This document shows, piece after piece, positions 56,101 through 64,000 of a stretch of DNA of 64,000 bases. Where the stretch lies: assembly GCA_007844125.1 (NCBI GenBank), contig CM017571.1, positions 32,844,613-32,908,612 on the forward strand, in the 5' to 3' direction. The DNA is from Sinonovacula constricta. Lineage: Eukaryota; Mollusca; Bivalvia; Cardiida; Solecurtidae. The notes beneath the pieces were generated by a model. That model saw only the letters and a program-made list of their open reading frames with translations, ran no database searches and was not told the DNA's origin. The position numbers and the translations under genes are program-made. Position 1 is the stretch's first letter. Each line of letters opens with the position of its first letter.

Positions 56101-58276
56101 CCTACTGCCATCCAGTTCCATGGTCACTACCCACCTACTGCCACCCAGGTTTATAGCCACTGCCCACCTACTGCCACCCCATTCCATGGTCAATGGTCAT
56201 TGCCCACCCTCTGCTACCCAGATTCACTGCCTACCAACTTCCATCAGGTCTATAGCTACAACCCATATACTGCCACTCTGTTCTTCCACGGGTAGCCAGG
56301 TCCATGGTCACTACACAGTTCTATAATAACCTACCTTCAACTCAGTTCTATGGCCACTTTTCACCAGCTGCCATCCAGTTCCTTGGTCAATTGCCCACCT
56401 ACTGCCACTACTGCCACTCAGTTCCATGGCCACTGCCCACCTACTGCCATCCAGTTCCATGACCAATAATTATTGCCCACCTACTGCAACCCAGGTACAT
56501 TGTAACTGCCCTTCTATTGCCATCCAGTTCCATGGTCACTGCCCACCTACTGCCACCCCATTCCATTGTCAATGATCAATGCCCACCTACTGCAACCCAG
56601 GTACATGGTCACTGTCCACGTACTTTTATCAGGTCCTTAGTTACAACCCATATATTGCCACTCAGTTCTATGGTCACTATCTATTTACTGCTATCCAGTT
56701 TTAGGTTAACAACCCATCTATTGCCACCTATTTCTAAAGGCACAAGCACATACCACCGCCGAGGTCCATGACCAATACACATCTACTTACACTTACTAAA
56801 ACCCGGCCACTCATGTTCATCGTCACTGCCCATATACTGCTACGAAGTTCTATAAGCACACCTATCTACTGCCTTCCAGTTCCATGACCTCCATCAATCT
56901 ACAGCAACCTAGATCGCAAGCAATTTATACTTGATGCTGTCAACCAATTCCATGGCCCTTACAATGCAATGACAACTGACAAACTATTGCCATCCAGTTC
57001 CATGGTCAACAATCATTGCCCATCCATGGCCACCGCCAACCTACTGCTGCACCCAGTTCCATGGCTACAACTAATCTACTGTCACCCAGTTCCATGGCAA
57101 GCACAATCGTGCTGCTAATCCGTTGCATGTATACTACACACCTTCTACCATCAAGGTCCTTGGTCATCATACATCTACTGCCATCTACTGAGATTTATAA
57201 TCACATCCACATACCCACATACTGCAGCCAACTTCCACTACCAATACCCAACTAATACCACCCAGTTCAATGTCCATCACAATGCTACTGTCACCTAAGT
57301 AGATGACCACCTACTGCAACGAAAGTAGTTTGAAACTGCCTACTCTCTGCCACCTTGTTCCATGGTCACCACCAACTTCTGACACCAGGTTTCATGACTA
57401 CAATTTATATACTGTCAATAAGTTCTATGGCCAACACACACCTACTGCTAAGTAGTTACATAGCCTACATACATCTCGTGGAAGCCAGTACTATGGTCAC
57501 TGTCCATCTACGGGCAAATTCTTTCATTGCCACCACACATCTACTGCCACCCATTTCCATGGCCATCACCTATCTACTGCTACCAAATCCCATGGCTATC
57601 ACACAGCTGCTGCCACCAAGTTCCATTGCCACCACATACCTACTGCCACCAAGCTCCATGGCCACCACACAGCTGCTGCCACCAAGTTCAATTGCCACCA
57701 CACACCTACTGCCACCCAGTTCCATGACCACCACACACAAGTTCCCTAAATACAACCAACCTTCTGCCATCCAGTTCATTGACTACAATTAATCTACTGC
57801 CACCCTGTTCCATTGACACCACGCACCTAATGACACCCAGTTCCATTGTCACCACACACAAACAACCACCCAGTCCAGCTACAACTAGGTAAATAAGGCT
57901 TCTTATAAAGAATGTTATAGAAAAAGAGCAAATTTAGTAGTAAGAAAAAGGTAAAGTAGACTTAGTCTGCAGCCGAGTGTGTATATTGAAAATGGAACGC
58001 TTACTTTAACAAGTCTTGCTGTAGCTCTTTAGGCAGTGGTGGTGGCTCCTTGATATCATTGCGTGTCAGGGGTGACAACCTTAACAGGGCATGGGTCACA
58101 AACTGAAGTCTGCGCATCCTCTCCAGAATCACCATCAGATTGGTTACCAATGATTCAACACTTTCTATCAGTGGGGTGATTGCATACATACAATCTATGC
58201 ATACCATTTTGACACCTTTCTTGTAGCTCATTTTCAGATTTGAAAACGGTGTCATTGGCATGGTACTAATGGCTTT
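49916..58276 (-). CDS. Trypsin-like (PA clan) serine peptidase gene, four exons, partial at both ends
   Basis: Join (minus): 58276..58005, 51647..51534, 51075..50513, 50146..49916. All introns are GT-AG and the phases agree (2, 2, 1), giving 393 residues. From the first visible residue, residues 1-128 are helical with no known domain (PMTPFSNLKMSYKKGVKMVC; PPPLPKELQQDLLK). The catalytic domain follows: ITCHHCLE gives His193, KKADIALVQV Asp225, and YPGDSGSVVCD Ser332. The GDSGS box replaces the usual GDSGG. A short hydrophobic run after the third exon is intronic. The first exon with the start codon and the last exon (phase 1 after CCCT|GTAAGT) are missing. It is probably a proteolytic enzyme with its triad intact; substrate and location are unknown. 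Confidence 0.7.
50513..51075 (-). CDS. Serine peptidase gene, exon c (His and Asp)
   Basis: Acceptor TTTTATTTTCAG|C and donor GTGCTAG|GTAATT. 563 bp encoding the N-terminal lobe: HCITCHHCLEGC with the catalytic His and a neighbouring Cys as in TAAHC, then KKADIALVQVQKC with the Asp, and GFI-like VSDNYQGMSGSY near the end. Confidence 0.8.
51534..51647 (-). CDS. Serine peptidase gene, exon b
   Basis: 114 bp, acceptor AATTCACAG|GAAACC, donor TTATGG|GTAACT. It encodes KPFVTGCGTIYGELVIHVKS and a Cys-Cys pair (DDIECCLSLYG). It is preceded by the 6.4-kb intron that holds element X, the hAT-like element and the 33-bp minisatellite. Confidence 0.7.
51877..52645. mobile_element. TIR element X, copy 2 (75-bp TIRs)
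   Basis: 51877-51951 and the reverse complement of 52567-52645 are about 95% alike over 75 bp (CATCTCTGTAAATATCGGTTG, GTGTGATAAAGATGAGC, TTTATCAACCGATA, CGCGCACCTGC). Each TIR also folds on itself through TATCGGTTGATA and TTTATCAACCGATA. Inside are a tRNA-like remnant (ACCGACTGAGCTAACCGGAC near 52165) and a frame. It lies in the large intron of the peptidase gene. Confidence 0.85.
52375..52590 (+). pseudogene. Internal frame of element X, truncated by the right TIR
   Basis: ATG at 52375 opens MSDYVSPCCFEIIKFELK, then ECDEESCENPSSVAEMSYED and FEAKFGLNPNIFEKG. The last about 10 codons run into the right TIR, so the frame is cut. It aligns with 33252-33410. Acidic, cysteine-containing, family unknown; it may be a captured exon or the start of the element's own protein. 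Confidence 0.5.
52843..53914. repeat. Long palindrome (arms ~65 bp) split by an hAT insertion
   Basis: Left arm 52843-52907 (AGAATACCAGGTTAGTGTTG, AGATAAATGTTATCATGC, AAAATCAGAAAGCAC) is the reverse complement of 52921-52961 plus 53890-53914. The loop is CTCGGCAGAGCCTC. The right arm is interrupted by the 920-bp element at 52962. The uninterrupted right arm also occurs at 34100-34140 in element X copy 1, where the left arm has decayed. Confidence 0.85.
52962..53881. mobile_element. Non-autonomous hAT-like element, 920 bp, 8-bp TSD
   Basis: Ends TAGAGATGTC and GACATCCCTA form an imperfect TIR of the TAGGGATG type known for Ac-like hAT elements, and CATTTATC is duplicated on both sides (52954-52961 and 53882-53889). 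The subterminal regions are packed with GGATATCC/TATCCGGATA words in both orientations (52995-53040 and 53810-53870). No transposase frame. Confidence 0.85.
54500..57890 (+). repeat. 33-bp minisatellite, ~100 copies
   Basis: The unit CCAGTTCCATGGTCACTACC plus CACCTACTGCCAC has a period of exactly 33 in the well-kept part (54591, 54624, 54657), with increasing divergence toward 57890 and the 54500 end. As 33 is divisible by 3, several frames stay open on both strands as 11-residue repeats (for example MVTTHLLPPSS). It lies in the large intron of the peptidase gene, so it is taken as non-coding. Confidence 0.95.
58005..58276 (-). CDS. Serine peptidase gene, exon a
   Basis: Acceptor CTTACAG|AAAGCC and donor TTAAA|GTAAGC. 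Reading on through the donor gives TAA at once, so it looks like a last exon unless spliced. With the splice, the two leftover bases and the G of 51647 make a Lys codon. It encodes a leucine-rich helical region (LVTNLMVILERMRRLQFV) and a proline-rich end. Confidence 0.7.
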
Positions 58277-59475
58277 CTGTAAGTAGATAGATATAGATTA
58301 GTCCCATCCAAAGACGCAATAAACGCACTGAGCCCACGGTGTGTGAAAACTGAAATCAGGGTTATCGGGGCATCTGAATACTTAATCACGGTCACAGGGG
58401 CATATAACTTTGAGTAAAAGTAGGCCAACATTATTTCTTTGACGCCGCAGGCAATCTACAACTTATACTTATCCGTATCTTAACAAAGCATCAATGCATC
58501 TGGCATAGGCAATTCAGTGTTTTTGATTGGTCGCTAATCAGTGTCAAGCACAATACAGTACTGAATAAATAATCACCTCATTGTTTGAAACCGAACAGGT
58601 GGCGTTTTGTTACTAGCATAGATTATTATAATTGCGTTGCTATTTTAACATTCTCCCACTTCTATTGGAAACTTATCCACTTCCCAACAAAACTAAACAG
58701 TGTTACAAATGTATTCTACTTTTCTTACTTAACACGACATAATCCATAGAGTGTACAAAATAGACACCTTTCCTGATATTGTTGTTTAGTTTCTCTTTGT
58801 ATAAATACTGTATTTTGGGGGTTTCCGTTTGAACACGGATTCATACTATCATGTTTTAGTAATTTCATGTGTCAGTGCAAAATAAGGAAAATAGTGAAAC
58901 TGGTAATCAGGCAGGGGTGCAACTATATTTTGTTACCAAACGCACGCTGCACGTACGCTGAACGAACGCTGAACGCACGCTAGGGCAAGCAGTATAATTG
59001 CGAATGCACGGACCCGTTTTACGTGCAATCGCGTTCATACTTCCTTAGGCTTTTATGCATTTGGATTGTCCGAATTACATCGACATAATACGGTCTGTTT
59101 CGTCCCTGTTCCTGAGTATTTCGTTTATCGGGCATTTCATTTTATGCAACACATTTCCAACGGCAGGATACTAGGTTAGCGAAAATGTTGAGTTAAATGT
59201 TTTGAACTCATTTTGGTAGTATTTTACGATTCACACAAAGTTATTCAAAAATTAAGGTAATGAAGTACTTCAGACGGACCATCGTATTTGTGAATCTTTT
59301 TTTTAGTAAATATAACGACCAATTTTGTGCATTGCAACAATATGTGCGCAATCGAAGAAAATTAGTTGAGTTCTTTCCTGCATTAAAGTTTAGAACATAA
59401 CAACACAGTGTAATCCTACGATTTACTCATTGCTGGTGTATTATTACGTCGCACAGATGGTCATATTGGCGACGT
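58277..59475. other. Unassigned sequence upstream of peptidase exon a
   Basis: No exon or RNA recognised. A short direct repeat cluster GCACGCTGCACGTACGCTGAACGAACGCTGAACGCACGCT-like lies at 58940-58980 (ACGCTGAACG units). The missing 5' exons of the peptidase gene should lie here or further right. Confidence 0.35.
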
Positions 59476-59479
59476 CCAG

Positions 59480-59665
59480 ATAATTATAGTGAGAGACGAT
59501 CCCAGACTTATATTTGGGTGGAAACACCGGAGCACAGTATGTTTACAGTCGGAAAAATCCTTAAATTAAAGTTTTCGACCCCATCCAAACCCAAATCCAC
59601 GCGGTAAGGGGCTCTGCAGCTACACGTCTGCGACTCTTACCACTCGGCCAAGGGCGACCCTAGAG
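59480..59665 (-). mobile_element. SINE copy, family A, diverged
   Basis: Minus strand: GGTCGCCCTTGGCCGAGTGG (A-box of Leu/Ser-tRNA type), a decayed B-box near 59570-59590, then the family A body with CCGGTGTTTCCACCC and ATAAGTCTGGGATCG. Confidence 0.6.
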
Positions 59666-59716
59666 GATATAATAATTGGCACATTTTCAGTGAACTGACT
59701 AATAGGCTGGATCAAA

Positions 59717-59941
59717 TTAGCTCCGATCGGTACACACACAAATTGCTTCTTTCCATGTAACAAATATGAATAAGTGAGTTGACACATTTTCTTTGGCTTC
59801 TGTAATCTTGACCGATTTCCTTCTTAAATCCCGAAAGTACCTGGGTTTATATTGGGACTCCACTAACATTATGTTTGTATTACTGTAGTAGGACAATGTG
59901 AAGCAATTTTCATCTGTACTATTTGACCTCATTGATCTCAA
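59717..59941 (-). CDS. Coding-looking frame, possible upstream exon
   Basis: The frame encodes NTNIMLVESQYKPRYF, DLRRKSVKITEAKENV and STHLFIFVTWKEAI, with a protein-like residue mix. A possible acceptor (CTACTACAG|T, near 59885) and donor (CCCAG|GTACTT) exist. It lies upstream of peptidase exon a on the same strand, but phase continuity could not be shown. Confidence 0.25.
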   Translation of the reverse strand: MRSMRSNSTDENCFTLSYYSNTNIMLVESQYKPRYFRDLRRKSVKITEAKENVSTHLFIFVTWKEAICVCTDRS

Positions 59942-60460
59942 TATTCTCCTAGTTTTTGCAGATCGCCAAATTCCTTAGCATAGCAGTGGGTGAGCGATGG
60001 ATTTCCTGTGATTGCTTGCTCAGGCGTTACGTATATTCTGCATCGCTTCCACAGAACAAAACTTACAGTTAACAGGAGCTGACTGATGTGGTGGGGGAAA
60101 ATTGTCACTGACAAATTTTGAAAGCCGTCCAGCCACAACGCTTTAAATGAGTTCGCACTATTACATGCCTCTACCGTTGTTTTTCACACCTTTACCCCTA
60201 AGTGCATTCTAAATTAATTGTCACATTATATTACCTAGTTTTGCAATTATTATGGCATCGAAGAACCATCTTTTAATCCATTCATTAACAACTTTCTTAA
60301 ACGTTTGGTCATTTAAAAAGCTCAAATTTTCTTACAAGTCAATGGATATAATGTATTTAGCTCTATGACTGATCCAGTGTCATAAATGTCATCTGGTGTT
60401 ACGTAATGAAACCTCCCCCTTTAGGGTCATTGTTACCCTGCGCATCCTGTTTACAGTGTC
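59942..60460. other. Unassigned sequence
   Basis: A minus-strand stretch near 60065-60135 reads PPPHQSAPVN-like and ends at a GTAAGT donor, but an in-frame stop lies just upstream and no good acceptor is present. Nothing else noted. Confidence 0.25.
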
Positions 60461-60673
60461 ATAAAGTTCGATCAAGGGGACGGCAAATATGGTAGACTAA
60501 TCACGATACGACACATCTGTTATCTTCGTGCAGGTGGTCAACGTCGACTATGTAATAGTATTTTTTATGACAAGTTGTCGGAAGAGTTTAACAGACTTAC
60601 AAAACCGAACTTTTCTTGTTTGTCAGGTAGCAATAGAATGAGTTTTGTTCGGTTAATAAAACAGCTAGGTTAA
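60461..60673 (+). other. Open stretch after an acceptor-like site
   Basis: After TGTTTACAG (to 60460) a frame without ATG runs about 70 codons to TAA at 60671-60673, with KFDQGDGKYGRL and YDKLSEEFNRLTKPNF. It may be a terminal exon of an unknown plus-strand gene or chance. Confidence 0.2.
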
Positions 60674-60674
60674 A

Positions 60675-63300
60675 ATGTAAAAGACGTTGAATAAAGATTC
60701 TGTTTTGACATAAATTATATTTGATATATAAATTGTATACATCAGTAGTGTACGTAAGAAAAGACAGTGATATTATAGAAAGGAACTCTTTATTTGTGAG
60801 AACGTGTTAATACTTTGTTTTCATTAAGCAAAACCTATGTTAAGAAAATATTTAGTAGACTGTATATGGCAACAAAGTTCAGTTAAACTTTTCTATTAAA
60901 GATTCAGCAAACACACACCCACAAGTTACATATTTACAAAATAAAATGAACGATTCTGGTTTCGATTGTTTTCTAAAGTTCGATGATTTCTTTCGTGATT
61001 TTTAAATGTCACATTTAAACTCTGATATATATGTTACTGCATATTTATCGGATGCTGTCATTATATTATTCTTTTTATATGTCATCCCTTGGACGGTTTT
61101 ATTTTAAACAAATCTGTCGTTTGGAACTTTTAGGTTACTGAGGCTTTTATCGCCTGTACAATGTACATATTTTACATATGTTGATAGTTGATTATAATAA
61201 TAGTTATTTCGTTGCTATATAATATACATTTTATCAGTTTTACTAATGCAGGTGAATGCTTTTAGTTGTCTCACCTTAATGGGATATTTTTACATACAAT
61301 AACAGAAAACACATCAAGAAGTGCGAGGTTGGAGCGCTCCAGTAACCAGGTTAAAGCAACCCAGTCAACCCTTTTGCCAACTGACCGTTGCAAGGCGGTA
61401 ACTTGTTTTTTTCTGTTGGAGTGTAATATCTGTGTGTTTTCGTATTTTTTAATCTTACGTTTAAGCCATTGTCTAGTAGTTCTAGGTAGGTCGAATGTAT
61501 ATATGTGTCAATTCTTATAGGACATTTTCGTTGTTCCCCATGTATTGTTGAACATTGACATCATCCACAAATGTGTTTGTTTTCTGTGCATTAAAGATGT
61601 ATTTAATAATATCAGTTACTTTAAAAATAGAAAAATCATCTTTCGTTTTAACAAAATACAAGCGAAATGACAACTATTTTACTTAACCTAACATAACATG
61701 GCCATCTTCTATACTCGGATTAAAACATTACACTATGACATCTGACATACCAGTCAGAATCATGGGTTCGCAGTTTTAAGACACTGTCGAAGTGCAATTA
61801 ACACTTCAAACATTGCCGACGTCGCCTTTTGGCTTATTTGAATAGAATAGAAAAGACAAACATATAAATTAGCACTATAAAAGCTTGTCCCGTTTGTGTT
61901 GCAATGTAAGAATCGTAATGCACAACAATATATTATAAATGTGTATATTGCTATGTACGATTTAATGGAGTATATAATAATCTCATTTTAGTACTTAACT
62001 CGCACTTCGTTAAGTAAAGAGCAACCAATAAAAACTTACACGGACAATCATTCAAATAGTGTTCAATAAACAAAAACGTTTTACAATTTGATTTAAGGTG
62101 ATTCAGAATTTGATTCAGTTTCTAAGACTATTTTCTCTAAAATCTGATGCATTTTTACAAGAACCGTGAAGATAATTATCATCGAAGAGTAAGTTTCTTT
62201 CCAAATATCTACTTTAAGACAATGCAAAATCGTGTTTTTATCTATATATTAGTCTATCCGAATGGACACGTTTGAGCATCTATATTCCCAATCGCAAAGT
62301 GCACATAATTTGCACATGTTTTATGGTAGCGACGCAATTTTGGTTATTTTTTGCCTAACAATGTTACAGCGTGGGCCCGTTGCTATCGTAGGAGTGGCTA
62401 CAGCCCGTCCGAGGAAAGGTCATTTGCTATCATGCACAAAAGTCCATGAAGAAAACACACCCTAAAATGTGACAGTTGCTAACGATTCTTTGTTAAATCA
62501 CTTTAACCAAGCTCACTCATTTTATGTATAGTGTGACTTGTTATTTTTCATATCGAAAAGAGCGATAATTATGTCTTACAATTAGCTCTTATACAAGGAA
62601 GCTCACTGAGTGCAGAGAATTATATACAAAATGGCATACATCCGTTTGTATAATGGCATATAATTATGTATTTGTTACTTTTGTCAGATCAAAGGAATTT
62701 TATCGTGGATGTACGTTGATAAAATGTTACCAGAATTGAATCTTCAATGCATTTCCAGCGGTGGTGGCTGACAACACGATTAATGTAGATTAAATTTCAG
62801 GTAGGTCAACAAGCCATTGCTGTTACAAACACAGTGTTACTATATTCTAACAATTTTGCGTTCTTCACATTTCTACAATTAAAAACAACTTAAAGGTCCT
62901 TTTGTGTAAGCTGTATTCATCATTTAAAGTAAATAAAGTCACAACAGTCGTTATTGCGCTAGATTGAATATGCAAAAAGATGTTATGCTAACTGTATAAC
63001 AAGTCGGTATTTGTTAACATTTAATAATTAATTTAAATTACATTAATTTGTATTGATTTAGCCAACAAAAAGACAATGCGTTTAATTATATAGCTAATTT
63101 GGAAGAATGTTTACAGGCTGGCTACCAGTTCCGGCTCCAATATACTTAAAAGGGGTTCCGTGCGTAAACTGGTAATTATTTTAAGTACATTGGAGAGATT
63201 ATGAAGTGGCAACAGTTTAAGAAAAAACAAAATATTTGTGTTTCACCGTTACTAAGCGCAATGAGGAAAGATTCAAGCCACATTACCAGTACTTTGATGA
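60675..63300. other. Unassigned AT-rich sequence
   Basis: No repeat family, exon or RNA gene recognised in this 2.6 kb. Short open frames at 61266-61520 and 62262-62465 lack splice or compositional support. Confidence 0.4.
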
Positions 63301-63919
63301 GTCATTGTACATTTAAGATTTCTGAATGTTAAACAGTTGTTTGCCGATGTGACGATAAAGCTACACAATTATGATATAGTAGAAAAGTGCCAGTATGGAT
63401 GTACTGAACTGTTTCAACAAGAAAAACAGATCAGGTCTGCAAACAACAAAGAACTGAAACGAATGTCGAGTTTTCTAGTGCTCGACAAAGCAATAGCCCA
63501 AGGCCTGAAGTTGAACAAAGACGAGACGTCCTTTTTACAAACAGAAGTGACCTTAATGAGTAAAATGCTGACATTAGAAAGTGTTCCATCCGACATGATG
63601 AAAGTACAATTAGTATTTGACGTACAAAAGCAAACAGACGGCAAATGAGTTTAACACTTCTCAGGACTGGTACATAACTGTCAAAGTTCATACCAGCTTA
63701 GATCAGCTTAACTTAACAACAGCTAGCAAGATTTTTTGTAACTTAAGAAACATTTCAGCCGACTTCGAATCCAAGAGACTGTTGTGTTTGAAAGTGGACC
63801 CCAATTTGTCAGGGCAGAGTTTTGCAGACGAATGGGAGTTTGGACATAGTACCTCAATCCACTTTCACAACCAGTATAACGGCAAACGCAGAAGACAAGA
63901 TTCCCAAACGAATAGATGA
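63301..63919 (+). pseudogene. Two overlapping coding-looking frames, possibly one frameshifted gene
   Basis: Frame 1 is open from 63301 to TGA at 63646-63648 (FADVTIKLHNYDIVEKC, LVLDKAIAQGLKLNKDET, MKVQLVFDVQKQTDGK). Frame 2, shifted by one base, is open from about 63617 to TGA at 63917-63919 (NTSQDWYITVKVHTSLDQ, FESKRLLCLKVDPNLSGQ, SFADEWEFGHSTSIHF). Both have protein-like composition and abut, suggesting a single ~195-residue protein broken by a frameshift near 63617-63650, or two exons. An acceptor-like AACAG stands at 63336. Family not recognised; the window ends 81 bp later. Confidence 0.35.
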
Positions 63920-64000
63920 AGAATGCAGCAGCCAGTCAATAAGATGTCTGGAAAGCAACACCAAACTGCAGAAATACTCCTACAGAAGCCATGAATAGCA

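Noticed and set aside
54433..57792. Histidine/proline-rich 11-residue repeat proteins on both strands
   Set aside because: 33-bp minisatellite inside an intron of the peptidase gene; openness follows from the period being a multiple of three.

Overview
The window looks like nuclear DNA of an animal, most likely a mollusc and perhaps a bivalve. It is AT-rich and intron-rich, with GT-AG splice junctions. It is packed with tRNA-derived SINEs, satellites, minisatellites and remains of DIRS-like, hAT-like, Harbinger-like and Crypton-like elements. No bacterial gene organisation is present, and most long open frames are by-products of tandem repeats. The species is an inference; nothing in the sequence names it.

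Layout. 1-3028 and 7070-10110 are two arrays of one ~88-bp satellite, arranged in higher-order units of about 350 bp and lying in opposite orientation. They enclose about 4 kb that holds a 375-bp tandem duplication, a 105-bp hairpin, a small terminal-inverted-repeat (TIR) element with a 114-codon frame, and tRNA-like SINE heads. 10860-12987 (+) holds a possible small three-exon gene. 14743-29506 (-) holds the best gene in the window. It has six coding exons in consistent phase, giving a 304-residue secreted protein of the C16orf89 (DUF4735) family. Its introns carry SINEs, microsatellites and a 241-bp MITE. 32150-39632 is a nest of SINEs, a TIR element, a decayed DIRS-type retroelement (gag zinc knuckle, RT, RNase H, tyrosine recombinase, all on -) and a 27-bp minisatellite.

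41050-48115 is a macrosatellite. A ~1.3-kb segment is repeated in series, each time followed by a tract of a 38/39-bp minisatellite. 49916-58276 (-) holds four in-phase exons of a trypsin-like (PA clan) serine peptidase with His, Asp and Ser all present. Its 6.4-kb intron carries a TIR element, a 920-bp hAT-like element with an 8-bp target duplication inserted in the arm of a long palindrome, and about 3.4 kb of a 33-bp minisatellite. 58300-64000 is mostly unassigned, with a SINE and a few coding-looking fragments.

The two host genes are unrelated; nothing suggests a functional cluster. The main results are the exon reconstructions, made by checking splice phase by eye, and the repeat architecture. 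All exon joins and family assignments were made without database searches.
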